In this document: piece after piece, positions 9,205 through 17,726 of the stretch
Layout of the letters: every line of letters starts with the position of its first letter
Numbering within the stretch: the stretch's first letter is position 1
NCBI GenBank assembly: GCA_963663135.2
Contig: CAXXRM010000005.1
Location: 1,612,001 to 1,676,000 of the forward strand
DNA from: Io17-Chloro-G2 sp963663135
Lineage (GTDB): Bacteria > Chloroflexota > Dehalococcoidia > Lucifugimonadales > UBA3495
Direction: 5' to 3'
Length of the DNA stretch: 64,000 bases
Translations under genes and position numbers: made by a program
Notes under the pieces: model-generated
Told to the model about the DNA's origin: nothing
The model's database searches: none
Seen by the model: the letters and a program-made list of their open reading frames with translations, nothing else

Positions 9205-9288
9205 TTACTTGCGGAGCAATTTAGAGGGAAGCACCACCCACAGTCCGAAGAGTCCGATAAACACGCCTGCCGCTGCTATGACTTCCAA
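9205..9288 (-). CDS. 27-residue single-helix membrane microprotein, copy 2
   Basis: Starts with TTG, preceded by GCGGAGGGAACC, a strong Shine-Dalgarno. The peptide (start MEVIAAAGVFIGLFGLW, end VVLPSKLLRK) is the same as copy 1 except for Ala at position 5. Several codons differ silently between the copies, for example GGA/GGG and GCG/GCA. The stop codon, hairpin and terminator are retained, so both copies look active. The weaker start codon suggests lower expression than copy 1. Function unknown. Confidence 0.78.
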   Translation of the reverse strand: MEVIAAAGVFIGLFGLWVVLPSKLLRK

Positions 9289-9354
9289 GGTTCCCTCCGC
9301 AAATAACTTACATACTCTATTTTAGGCAGCCGTGTTACGGCTGTTTTTCCTGTT

Positions 9355-9371
9355 TGTTAATTTCTGGTTAC
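9355..9371 (-). promoter_or_regulatory. Upstream motif shared with amt (copy 2)
   Basis: GTAACCAGAAATTAACA on the minus strand, one base different from copy 1 in this element, at the same distance from the start codon. Confidence 0.4.
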
Positions 9372-9568
9372 AACTTGCCAGAATTTGGTCCGGCCGTTCC
9401 AACCTTTCTCGGACAACCCCAGCCAGTTCTCCACTTCAAGGCGGCGGTTGGCGTCCGCTCCCCCGGCATTCCGGTTGAGTCGCCGGGACGGAACCCGCTG
9501 CGACGATGACGACTGCGACGGGGGAGTGCACCACTGTCATTCCGGTCTTGTGCCGGGACCGAGGCCAC

Positions 9569-9604
9569 AAAAAAACCGCCGGGGGCCCGAAAAGCCCCCG
9601 GCGG
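9569..9604 (-). terminator. Rho-independent terminator of amt
   Basis: CCGCCGGGGGC pairs with GCCCCCGGCGG around a short loop and is followed on the minus strand by seven T residues. It lies 37 bases after the amt stop codon. Confidence 0.95.
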
Positions 9605-9641
9605 CCTGGATACCTTAGGTTTGCTCTGGGCTATGTACGGT

Positions 9642-11039
9642 TCAACTGGCCGCCGGACCGTATGCCTCGAGCCCGTGTTCCGAAAGGTCCAACCCTTCCA
9701 GCTGCTCCGCATCCGAGGCCCGAATCCCTCCCATGGAGACTTTGAGCACCATAAACAGTGCGAATCCGGTGACCAGCGACCACGCCAGCACCACGCCCAT
9801 GCTAATTAGCTGGCTCACGATCTGCAGGCCGTTGCCCGACACCAGGCCGTCGACATCGTTGTTGCCGTTGGCGAAGATACCCACCGCCAACAGTCCCCAG
9901 AGGCCAGTCGTGCCGTGAACCGAAATGGCGCTCACCGGGTCGTCTATCTTGAACACTCTTTCTATTACCTTCACCGACGCAATCATTATCGGTGCGGAGA
10001 TTGCGCCGATGACTACCGCCGCCCAAGGGTCAACGTGGGCCACCGGGGCGGTGATGCCCACCAGTCCGGCCAAGGCTCCGTTACAGGCCATCAGGATGTC
10101 CGTTTTCCCGGTACGCACCAAGGTTATGTAAAGGGCCACAACTGCGCCGGTGGCACCGGAAAGTAGGGTGTTGATGGCGTTCAGCCCGATGGAGTCCCCA
10201 CTATTGATGTTGAATCCGAACCAACCAAAGAACAGGATGAAGGTCCCAATTACAACGTAGGGGACGCTGTGTCCTGGAATCAGATTGACCGTACCATTGG
10301 CGCCGAACTTGCCCACGCGGGCTCCTACCACCACGGCCCCGGCCAAACCTACGAAACCACCCACGGCGTGGACCACGCCCGAACCCGCATAGTCGACTGC
10401 GGCGGGCAGGCCGATGGCGTCCAGACCGCCCAACCAGCCTCCGCCCCAAACCCAGTGACCGTACAAGGGATAGATGACCGCGCCGACGATGAAGCTATAA
10501 GCGAGGTATGCCTGGGTCTTGGTCCGCTCGGCCATGGCCCCGGCAACTATTGTGGCCGCGGTGGCGGCGAACACCATCTGGAACATCCAGTCCACATAAA
10601 GCTGCCAGTCAGCGCCGCCGTGGGCCAAGAAGAAGAGGGATCCCAGAACATTCCCGTCATCGTCTAGGACTTGCCCAGTGCCGGCAATTCCAACTGCCGT
10701 GGCGCCAAACATGATGGCGAAACCAAAGGCCCAGAAAGACAACGACGTCATGGCGAAGTCCATGAAGCTCTTGGTCATGTAATTTGCCGTGTTTTTCGAG
10801 CGGATAAGACCTGCGCCCAGAAAGGCGAAGCCCGCTTGCATGAAGAAGACCAGGAAGGCAGCCATCATCGTGGTCAGGTTCCCAACGTCGGTTAACGCCG
10901 TTTCACCCGCGTCGCCTTGGGCGAACGCCACGTTGTAGCCCACCAAAATCCCAGCAGCGAGCAATCCTGCTACCACGAAAGGCAAGATGCGTCTTAACGT
11001 CAAGCCGCCGTTGCACCTGAGAACCGGGGTAGCCAGCAT
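9642..11039 (-). CDS. amt: Ammonium transporter, Amt family
   Basis: An inner-membrane channel for ammonium uptake, normally a trimer with 11 helices after signal peptide removal. The start at 11039 (MLATPVLRCNGG) is chosen because GGAGGGAATCTCT lies just before it; an upstream ATG at 11063 has no RBS. An N-terminal signal sequence ends near AFAQG. Family segments seen are MQAGFAFLGAGLIRSKN, the GHWVWGGGWL stretch, and the twin pore histidines in SGVVHAVGG and SVHGTTGLWG. No glnK/glnB-like gene follows; instead two microprotein units lie downstream beyond a strong terminator. Confidence 0.95.
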   Translation of the reverse strand: MLATPVLRCNGGLTLRRILPFVVAGLLAAGILVGYNVAFAQGDAGETALTDVGNLTTMMAAFLVFFMQAGFAFLGAGLIRSKNTANYMTKSFMDFAMTSLSFWAFGFAIMFGATAVGIAGTGQVLDDDGNVLGSLFFLAHGGADWQLYVDWMFQMVFAATAATIVAGAMAERTKTQAYLAYSFIVGAVIYPLYGHWVWGGGWLGGLDAIGLPAAVDYAGSGVVHAVGGFVGLAGAVVVGARVGKFGANGTVNLIPGHSVPYVVIGTFILFFGWFGFNINSGDSIGLNAINTLLSGATGAVVALYITLVRTGKTDILMACNGALAGLVGITAPVAHVDPWAAVVIGAISAPIMIASVKVIERVFKIDDPVSAISVHGTTGLWGLLAVGIFANGNNDVDGLVSGNGLQIVSQLISMGVVLAWSLVTGFALFMVLKVSMGGIRASDAEQLEGLDLSEHGLEAYGPAAS

Positions 11040-11171
11040 AGAGATTCCCTCCTTTTGCCCCATTGGGGATTGGCCGCCGACAGTTCCGGGGCCAAGAGTT
11101 TGAGACTTTGAGTCTCCTCACGTAGCGTACTAACGCTTTATTTCGGAGGGGTTTCACCTTTGTTGCCGTGA

Positions 11172-11188
11172 TGTTGCCATCTTGTTAC
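11172..11188 (-). promoter_or_regulatory. Candidate regulator site upstream of amt
   Basis: The minus strand reads GTAACAAGATGGCAACA, matching the GTAACAAGA-N5-AACA form found upstream of both microprotein genes. It lies about 130 bases before the amt start. A nitrogen-responsive regulator is a guess from the amt context. Confidence 0.35.
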
Positions 11189-11222
11189 TATCGCATTACA
11201 GCTTGCTATAGGTGCGTTACAC

Positions 11223-11252
11223 AAAAAAGGGGCAGACCGGAAGCCTGCCCCC
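11223..11252 (-). terminator. Rho-independent terminator of the sulfurtransferase gene
   Basis: GGGGCAG and CTGCCCC form a 7-bp stem; on the minus strand the hairpin is followed by TTTTTTG. It lies about 20 bases after the stop codon. Confidence 0.9.
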
Positions 11253-11273
11253 GGCTCAAAGGGAGTCCTCGGG

Positions 11274-12119
11274 TTACGGCTTTTCGATGGGCGCTCCTAC
11301 GATGCTGCCCCATTCCGTCCAGGAACCATCGTAGTTGCGGACGTTCTGGTGTCCCAACAACTGGGTCAGGACGAACCAGGTGTGGGACGACCGCTCGCCA
11401 ATGCGGCAGTAGGCGATGGTCTCCTTGCTGCCATCAATGCCCTTACCACCATAAAGAGCGGCCAGGTCGTCGGCGCTCTTGAACGCGGCGTCCTCTCCCA
11501 CGGACTGGGCCCAGGGAATGTTGGCCGCCCCGGGGATGTGCCCGCCCCGTTGGGAACCCTCTTGGGGCAGGTTTTCCGGCGCCAGCAGTTCTCCGCTGTA
11601 CTCCGCCGGAGCCCTGACGTCCACGAGCGACACATTTCCTGCGCCCACAGCCGACAAAACATAGTCCCGGTAGGCCCGGATGCTTTCGTTGGGTTTCGAG
11701 GCAGTATACGCAGTCTGCGGCGGGTTGACGGCATCGGTGGTGACGGGCCGGTTTTCCGCCAGCCACTTAACCCTCCCGCCGTTCATCAACCTCACGTCAT
11801 TGTGGCCGTAGTATTTCATCTGCCAGAAGGCCCAAGCGGCGAACCAGTTGTTGTTGTCACCGTAGAGTACCACCGTGGTGTTCGCGTCGACTCCGGCCGA
11901 GCCCATTAGCTGCTCCATGTCCGCCTTGCTGATCAGGTCTCTGCGCACGTTCTGCTGGAGTTGGGACTGCCAATTCCAACCCACTGCTCCGGCGATGTGG
12001 CCTTGGTCGTATGCCGAAGTGTCCACGTCCACTTCAACCAGTCTTACTTGGGGGCCGCCGCCGTGTTCGGCAACCCATTCGGTGCTTACCAGGGATTCTG
12101 GGTGGGCGTATTCCGCCAT
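11274..12119 (-). CDS. Two-domain rhodanese sulfurtransferase (thiosulfate/3-mercaptopyruvate type)
   Basis: Transfers sulfane sulfur from thiosulfate or 3-mercaptopyruvate to a thiophilic acceptor through a cysteine persulfide. Its 281 residues are the size of the tandem-rhodanese family. The inactive N-terminal domain has LVEVDVDTSAYDQGHIAGA; the C-terminal domain has LVDVRAPAEYSGE, GHIPGAANIPW and the active-site loop AYCRIGERSS with Cys238. The loop resembles thiosulfate sulfurtransferases more than CGSGVT-type mercaptopyruvate enzymes. The ATG follows CAGGAGGCAGGTC, a strong RBS. Single gene with its own terminator. Confidence 0.9.
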   Translation of the reverse strand: MAEYAHPESLVSTEWVAEHGGGPQVRLVEVDVDTSAYDQGHIAGAVGWNWQSQLQQNVRRDLISKADMEQLMGSAGVDANTTVVLYGDNNNWFAAWAFWQMKYYGHNDVRLMNGGRVKWLAENRPVTTDAVNPPQTAYTASKPNESIRAYRDYVLSAVGAGNVSLVDVRAPAEYSGELLAPENLPQEGSQRGGHIPGAANIPWAQSVGEDAAFKSADDLAALYGGKGIDGSKETIAYCRIGERSSHTWFVLTQLLGHQNVRNYDGSWTEWGSIVGAPIEKP

Positions 12120-12153
12120 GACCTGCCTCCTGGAAAATTTTCTTGATTTACTT

Positions 12154-12182
12154 TAGATAGGACTGCCGCCAGATCAAGGCAA
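12154..12182 (-). promoter_or_regulatory. Possible sigma-70 promoter of the sulfurtransferase
   Basis: Minus-strand TTGCCT, 17-base spacer, TATCTA, ending about 35 bases before the start codon. Agreement with the consensus is only moderate. Confidence 0.3.
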
Positions 12183-12464
12183 AATCCGGGGGTCCAGTTG
12201 CCCGATGGGACCTGCAACCTCCATGCAGTGGCGGCGGTTGGCCTGGAGACTCCATCCCAATGCAACAGGCTTGTCTCATTGGCGTCTTTCGACCCGGTCC
12301 GATCCGCCGTTTCACAAGAAAGCTAATCATAATAATGGGATAGGTTCCCAAGCAGGGACTCGGCGGGTTAGCCCCGGCCTCCCGATGGACAAATCTTCGG
12401 GCATGTGGCAATTATATGATAATCCCGAAGACAATGGGTTCCTCGACATCCGCGGCCAGGGCAC

Positions 12465-12785
12465 ACGCATTCTAATGTAACAGGCGAATCTTGCATCAAA
12501 AGTCCTTCTTGATCGCCTATTATCCAACCGCGCCTACCCATCGTCTGTCTCACCGCAGAGGGAATCCAGAGCCCTTTTCCGTGCGTCGAACGGCTTATGG
12601 CAACTGGGAAACGCCGGGTGTGGGCGAGCTTCACCATCCCGTCGCCCTTGCCGCATCACCATGCCCTGGGCACTGGAGCCTGCTAAAAGGACAAAAGGGC
12701 TCTGGATTCCCGCGGCGGAGAGAAAGCGTCGGGTGGGGAGCGGCGGATACCGCAGCACCAGCGCTTTGAGACAATCGACTTTCGC
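12465..12785. repeat. ~320-bp interspersed repeat (family member 2)
   Basis: Collinear with 47969-48295. Shared blocks include CGCATTCTAA, GGCGAA-CTTGCAT, GGGAATCCAGAGCCC, TCCGTGCGT, GCTTAT-GCAAC-GGGAAA, TGCTAA-A-GACAA, GATTCCCGC and ACAAT-GACT/GACGCAATCG near the end. Inner inverted ends (GGGAATCCAGAGCCCTTTT at 12560 and AAAAGGGCTCTGGATTCCC at 12692) bracket a ~150-bp core. No transposase is present. The remainder of the 12120-12938 gap holds no recognisable gene. Confidence 0.75.
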
Positions 12786-12836
12786 CAGTCCATCGATTTT
12801 AGAGCGCGCTAGCACTGATTCACGACCCTAATCGTT

Positions 12837-12865
12837 TTGCAATTTGAACTGGGCTCAATTATCAT
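12837..12865 (+). promoter_or_regulatory. Predicted sigma-70 promoter of ftsH
   Basis: TTGCAA, a 17-base spacer and TATCAT, which leaves a leader of about 65 bases before the ftsH ATG. Confidence 0.5.
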
Positions 12866-12938
12866 AGGAGAACGATCACATTAGGGCGCACTTGGTTTCC
12901 GCCGCAAATGGCCAGCGGGGACCTATTAGAGGATATGA

Positions 12939-14933
12939 ATGGGAAGCAATAGATGGCTACGAAATAGTTTCGTCTACTTGCTGGTAATCATCGGCGTCAT
13001 AGTCATTTTCTATACCCTGTTGCCCGGTTTCGGACGCAGCAACGAGCAGCCGTTGACCACGGTCATTGCCATGGCAAAGAACAATGAAATCCGAGAGGTG
13101 GTCGTAGACGGCAAAAAGCTTACCGTTTACCCCAGGGTCAGCAACATTGCCACCGGCGAGCGGTTTAACAGCCGGATCGGCGCCGACACCGATGTCATCA
13201 GCCTCTTGGTCGAAAGCGGCGCCGAAGTGGGCCCACCCAGCGGCTTGGAGGTGGTCTTCAAAGGCTCCAGCGGCTTCAGCAGCCTTTTCGGCCTTTTGAT
13301 TAACTTCCTACCCGTTATCATCTTCGGCGGGCTGATTCTGTTCATGATGCGGCAAGCTCAGGGCAGCAACAACCAGACCATGAGCTTTGGCCGGAGCCGC
13401 GCCCGCATGTTGCCCCTCAACCGCCCCGGAGTGACCTTCGACGACGTGGCCGGCGTGGACGAAGCCAAAGCCGAACTCTATGAAGTCGTGGAGTTCCTCA
13501 AATTCCCCGAGCGGTTCATGGCCATCGGGGCCAGAATTCCCAAGGGTGTGCTGCTGGTGGGGCAACCTGGAACAGGCAAGACGTTGCTCGCCCGGGCCGT
13601 AGCGGGAGAGGCCGGAGTCCCCTTCTTCCACATAAGCGGCAGCGAATTCGTAGAAATGTTTGTCGGAGTCGGCGCGGCCCGGGTTCGGGACTTGTTTGAA
13701 CAGGCCAAACGCAACGCCCCCTGCATCGTGTTCGTGGATGAGATTGACGCCGTGGGCCGTCACCGGGGCGCAGGCTTGGGCGGGGGCCACGACGAACGGG
13801 AGCAAACCCTAAACCAGATCCTGGTGGAAATGGACGGATTCGAGACCAACACCAATATCATAGTTTTGGCCGCCACCAACCGCCCCGACATCCTGGACCC
13901 CGCTCTACTCCGGCCCGGGCGGTTCGATCGCCGGGTTACCCTGGACCTTCCCGACATAAGGGGGCGTCAGGAAATCCTTAAAGTCCATTCAGCCGGCAAG
14001 CCCTTGGCCCCTGAAGTCGCCCTGGAGACACTGGCCAAGGTGACCCCGGGCTTCAGCGGAGCCGACCTCTCCAACCTGGTCAACGAGGCCGCTATCCTGG
14101 CGGCTCGTCAGAACAAGAAAACAATTTTCATGTCCGAGTTCGAAGAAGCGGTGGATCGAATCATCGCCGGTCCCGAACGCAAGAGCCGGGTGATCAGCGC
14201 CCGTGAAAAAGAGATGACGGCCTACCATGAATCCGGCCATGCCCTGGTCGCCTGGGTCCTACCCCACGCTGACCGGGTGCACAAGATATCTATTGTCTCC
14301 CGCGGCAACATGGGTGGGCATACCTCCCTGTTGCCGGACGAGGACCGCTACCTCTGGACCAAGAACCAGTTCAGCGACATGCTGGCCGTAACCATGGGTG
14401 GACGGGTGGCCGAAGAGCAAATTTTTGACGAGATGACCACCGGCGCCAGCAACGACATTGAGAGGGCTACCAAGACGGCGCTGAGCATGATCAAACGCTA
14501 CGGTATGAGCGAGTCCCTGGGGCCCAGGACATTTGGCAAACGGGAAGAGATGATTTTCCTGGGCCGGGAGATCAGCGAGGAGCGGGACTACGGCGACAAG
14601 GTGGCCGAAGAGATTGACGAGGAAGTCAAAGAGTTAATCTACGGAGCCTACCGGCGGGCCCAGGACATTATTACGGAGCATAAGACCAAGCTGGTTAAAC
14701 TGGCCGAGCACCTGATTCAGCATGAAACGATGTCCGGCGAAAATTTGAACCGTCTGTTCAATGACGAAGAGTTGGGCGACTCCGGATTCCCTGTCGTAAC
14801 ACCGGAAGCGCCGCCGGAAAGCCCGGCATACACCGCCGCGTCCCACCACCCGGCCCCGCCTCAGCCTGCGCCCAGTCTGCCGTCCTCACTGGACCCGATG
14901 CCCCCTGCGTCGGTGGGCAATGACGACGGGTAG
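12939..14933 (+). CDS. ftsH: ATP-dependent zinc metalloprotease FtsH
   Basis: Membrane-anchored AAA+ protease that extracts and degrades damaged membrane and regulatory proteins. The 664-residue protein has two N-terminal helices (about residues 10-30 and 115-135) flanking a periplasmic domain. Then come Walker A GQPGTGKT (~207-214), Walker B CIVFVDEID, the second region of homology ATNRPDILDPALLRPGRFDR, and the zinc site HESGH at 430-434. The C terminus is Pro-rich. The ATG follows AGAGGATATGA. It is near hflK and hflC, whose products usually form a complex with FtsH. Confidence 0.97.
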   Translation: MGSNRWLRNSFVYLLVIIGVIVIFYTLLPGFGRSNEQPLTTVIAMAKNNEIREVVVDGKKLTVYPRVSNIATGERFNSRIGADTDVISLLVESGAEVGPPSGLEVVFKGSSGFSSLFGLLINFLPVIIFGGLILFMMRQAQGSNNQTMSFGRSRARMLPLNRPGVTFDDVAGVDEAKAELYEVVEFLKFPERFMAIGARIPKGVLLVGQPGTGKTLLARAVAGEAGVPFFHISGSEFVEMFVGVGAARVRDLFEQAKRNAPCIVFVDEIDAVGRHRGAGLGGGHDEREQTLNQILVEMDGFETNTNIIVLAATNRPDILDPALLRPGRFDRRVTLDLPDIRGRQEILKVHSAGKPLAPEVALETLAKVTPGFSGADLSNLVNEAAILAARQNKKTIFMSEFEEAVDRIIAGPERKSRVISAREKEMTAYHESGHALVAWVLPHADRVHKISIVSRGNMGGHTSLLPDEDRYLWTKNQFSDMLAVTMGGRVAEEQIFDEMTTGASNDIERATKTALSMIKRYGMSESLGPRTFGKREEMIFLGREISEERDYGDKVAEEIDEEVKELIYGAYRRAQDIITEHKTKLVKLAEHLIQHETMSGENLNRLFNDEELGDSGFPVVTPEAPPESPAYTAASHHPAPPQPAPSLPSSLDPMPPASVGNDDG

Positions 14934-15027
14934 GAGCCCTCGCTTCTCTATCTAGCGGCTTTGGGAACCTTGATCCGCTATACGCGAGGAGTTCCAAAGC
15001 ACAATAAGAAGTCACCGGAGCGGCCTG

Positions 15028-15309
15028 CTAAGTGGTTGGCAGGGCGCTCTCTTGATTCGCAGGCGCATCGATAGGCAACTCCCGGTAATAGATACCCCAT
15101 TGGCCCATCAGGTCCTGCACGCTCCTGTCATTCAAAGCCGCCAACTCCCGGAAGAATCCCGCCAGTGCATGACCCGGCATAGATTCAGGAGCACAAACCC
15201 AGCTGCGTTCTGCCGGCACCACGTAAATCAAGCCGCTCTGATGCTCGCACGTCACCTGAATCCTGGTCATGTCGTCCGACGCAGTAATAGTCATACCATG
15301 TTCCGCCAT
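15028..15309 (-). CDS. Hypothetical protein, 93 residues
   Basis: I do not recognise this protein. The start at 15309 (MAEHGMTITASDDM) is chosen because TGGAGG lies eight bases upstream; a GTG at 15324 would overlap that RBS. The product is soluble and acidic, with segments TRIQVTCEHQSGLIYVVP and ELAALNDRSVQDLMGQWGIY. It has no signal or membrane helix. It lies between ftsH and hflK on the opposite strand. Confidence 0.6.
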   Translation of the reverse strand: MAEHGMTITASDDMTRIQVTCEHQSGLIYVVPAERSWVCAPESMPGHALAGFFRELAALNDRSVQDLMGQWGIYYRELPIDAPANQESALPTT

Positions 15310-15543
15310 GAATTCGGCCTCCACTCAAAATCCATTCCAAAAGAATTCAACCTGAACGGCCGCTACACCAAATCAATTTGCCAAAAATAAGGATCGTAGT
15401 CATTTAATCCCCGGCGCCACCCGGCCGATGACCGGATGTCTATTGCCTGGGGAAGATGCTACAATCTATCAGCCCGCCCGATAGCGGCCTGCGGACCAAC
15501 GTCGGGGTGGAAAAGAGTGTATTACTACCGAGGGAATTATTCT

Positions 15544-16629
15544 ATGTACCCACCTGGCGGACCTAGGCAACCTCAGATAGACATAGACCAAATCCTAGGC
15601 GGCCTCCGCACCAACGCCGGTCGCATCATGCAGCGGTTGGGCGGCGGTGGCGTCGGCTTGGCGGTGGTTGGCTTTATAGGTGTCATCGTAGTAATTTGGG
15701 CAGCCACCGGATTTTACCAAATAGCTCCCGGAGAAGAGGCTGCCCTCCGCTTCTTCGGCTCGGTGCAAGAACCACCGGTTACGAAAACCGGACTCCATTG
15801 GTGGTGGCCGGGGCCCGCCGGGAAGACCGATAAGTTCGAGGTCAACCAGGTCCGGCGGATGGAGTTGGGGTTTATCGGGTCAGAGGGAGTCGCCGACGCC
15901 AGCGTCCCGGTGGAAGCCCTGATGATCAGCGGCGACCTGAACATTATCGATGTCCGAATGGTGGTCCAATACGACATCCAGAACCTGTCGGATTTCCTGT
16001 TCCGGGTTAACGACCCCGGAGAGGCGACGCGCGGTATCCCCACGGGGCAGCCGGATGGCCGCACGCTGAAAGACGCCGCCGAAGCCGCCCTGAGGTTGGT
16101 TGTCGGACAAAGAGGTCTGGGCGACGTCTTGGCTGAGCAAAGGGTGGAGGTAGAAATAGCCACCCGGGAGAGGCTGCAAGACATACTGGATGAATATAAC
16201 ACCGGGATTAACGTTGTCAGCGTGGAGTTGCAAGACGTGCAGGCCCCGGAGGAGGTCCGCGACGCTTTCTTCGACGTGCTTCAGGCCAGACAGGACAAAG
16301 AAACCGCCATCAACCAGGCTCAAGCCTACGAAAACCAGGTGATACCCGAAGCCCGTGGACAGGCGCAGCAAATCATCCAGCCCGCCGAGGCTTTCAAACA
16401 GGCCCGAATCGCCAGGGCAGAGGGTGAAGCCTTACGGTTTACTTCGATCCTTGACCAGTATCGCCAATCAAAGGACGTTACCCGACGCCGCCTATACCTT
16501 GAGGCCATGGAAGATATCCTTCCGAACGTAAACAAAATAATTGTTTCCCCGGAAGCGGAATCAGTCGTGATTCTTGGCGCCGGCCAGGACGGCGCGCTGG
16601 TGCCGGTCCCGGTGGGCCCCAATCCCTAA
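15544..16629 (+). CDS. hflK: HflK-like SPFH/band-7 membrane protein
   Basis: Partner of HflC in a periplasm-facing complex that modulates FtsH. The start at 15544 (MYPPGGPRQP) is preferred because GAGGGAATTATTCT precedes it; the frame is open upstream to 15436 without a good RBS. A Gly/Pro/Gln N terminus is followed by a helix near residues 40-62, then the SPFH domain (GFYQIAPGEEAALRFFG, GLHWWWPGPAG, DVRMVVQYDIQN) and a long charged helical C-terminal part rich in Ala, Gln and Arg. It is followed 28 bases later by hflC. Confidence 0.9.
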   Translation: MYPPGGPRQPQIDIDQILGGLRTNAGRIMQRLGGGGVGLAVVGFIGVIVVIWAATGFYQIAPGEEAALRFFGSVQEPPVTKTGLHWWWPGPAGKTDKFEVNQVRRMELGFIGSEGVADASVPVEALMISGDLNIIDVRMVVQYDIQNLSDFLFRVNDPGEATRGIPTGQPDGRTLKDAAEAALRLVVGQRGLGDVLAEQRVEVEIATRERLQDILDEYNTGINVVSVELQDVQAPEEVRDAFFDVLQARQDKETAINQAQAYENQVIPEARGQAQQIIQPAEAFKQARIARAEGEALRFTSILDQYRQSKDVTRRRLYLEAMEDILPNVNKIIVSPEAESVVILGAGQDGALVPVPVGPNP

Positions 16630-16657
16630 CAGTCTTTTAGTCCTATAAGGTGAGCTA

Positions 16658-17632
16658 ATGAGAGTCGCCATCCCGGTTGGAGTCCTATTTATTCTGCTTC
16701 TTATCTTTCTCTGGCCCGGCCACGGCCAGTTAAAGGCGCTATACGTGGTCGATGTCACGGAGCAAGTGATAGTCACGCGATTCGGTGAAGTCCGCTCGAT
16801 CAACACAAGCTCGGGATTGTACGCCAAGGTCCCGTTTTTGGATAACGTCGCTTCCTATGACCGTAGGGTCTTGCGGATCGACGCTCCACCGCAACGCATG
16901 CTTGACAAGGAAATCAACCCGCTGGAAATTGACGCCTACTCTCGTTACCGGATCACCGATCCGTTGCAGTACCGAAAAACACTGCAAAACCCGGTCAACG
17001 CCGAACGGATATTGGGTCAACGGATTAATGCCGCATTGCGGGCCGTGGTCGCCGACCGCAGCCGGGAGGAAATCATAGGGGGCGATTTCGAGGAGGACGA
17101 GGAGGGCAACCCAATCACCGACGATGAGGGCAACACCCAGGTGTTTGCCACGGAAACCCGGACCGAAATGTTGGCGGAAGTGCTGGCAGCCATCCGGCTC
17201 GCACTGGCAGAGGAGTCCGAGCCCTTCGGAATCGAGATGCTGGACGTGCGTATCAAGAGGGCGGACTTCCCAACGGAAGTGTCCGGCCGAATCTTCGAGC
17301 GAATGCGATCTGAGCGGGAAAAGATCGCCCGCCGTCTCCGAGCCGAGGGTGAAGAGGAAGCCCGCAACCGCCGCGCTGCCGCCGACCGGGACGTGGAAAT
17401 CATCCTGGCGGGCGCAGACCGTGACTCCAACCGCCTCCGAGGTGAAGGCGAAGCCGAGGCGATTTCCATACTGGCCGATGCCCTGAACGCCGACCCGGAA
17501 TTCTTCGCCTTCCAGAGAAGCTTGGAGGCCTACCGGGCCTTCATGAGCCAGAACAGCACGGTAATCCTGTCTTCCGACGCCGAAATCTTCCAGTACCTGC
17601 AGAGTCCCGGAGGCTCTGCTGCTGGTAACTAG
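16658..17632 (+). CDS. hflC: HflC-like SPFH/band-7 membrane protein
   Basis: Second subunit of the HflKC complex. Its 324 residues start with a single helix (VAIPVGVLFILLLIFLW) followed by the SPFH domain: VVDVTEQVIVTRFGEV, GLYAKVPFLDNVASYDRRV and AYSRYRITDPLQY. An acidic insertion (DFEEDEEGNPITDDEGN) lies near residues 145-162. The C-terminal helix has the repeated RAEGEEEARNRRAAADRD type of sequence. The RBS AAGGTGAGCTA precedes the ATG. The gene order matches the classical hflKC pair. Confidence 0.92.
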   Translation: MRVAIPVGVLFILLLIFLWPGHGQLKALYVVDVTEQVIVTRFGEVRSINTSSGLYAKVPFLDNVASYDRRVLRIDAPPQRMLDKEINPLEIDAYSRYRITDPLQYRKTLQNPVNAERILGQRINAALRAVVADRSREEIIGGDFEEDEEGNPITDDEGNTQVFATETRTEMLAEVLAAIRLALAEESEPFGIEMLDVRIKRADFPTEVSGRIFERMRSEREKIARRLRAEGEEEARNRRAAADRDVEIILAGADRDSNRLRGEGEAEAISILADALNADPEFFAFQRSLEAYRAFMSQNSTVILSSDAEIFQYLQSPGGSAAGN

Positions 17633-17726
17633 CTGCTCTGATGGACTTTGTCCAGCCGGGCCGTTCCTCTGGTCGCCCACTCCACGGACCGAGTGAACGG
17701 CTGGGCTAGACCTATCTGATCGCTTG

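Larger units (their letters stand above)
9094..9386 (-). repeat. Microprotein transcription unit, copy 2 of the tandem duplication
   Basis: Collinear with 8582-8874 over its full length, in the same orientation. It lies just downstream of the amt terminator. Confidence 0.9.

Noticed and set aside
9047..9325. 92-codon plus-strand frame across microprotein copy 2
   Set aside because: No RBS, and it runs through the terminator and the antisense of the microprotein; it is not conserved as a frame in copy 1.
12534..12815. Possible ~90-residue protein in the interspersed repeat, also seen at 48027-48302 on the minus strand
   Set aside because: The similarity between copies follows the DNA repeat in more than one frame, with indels; there is no RBS.
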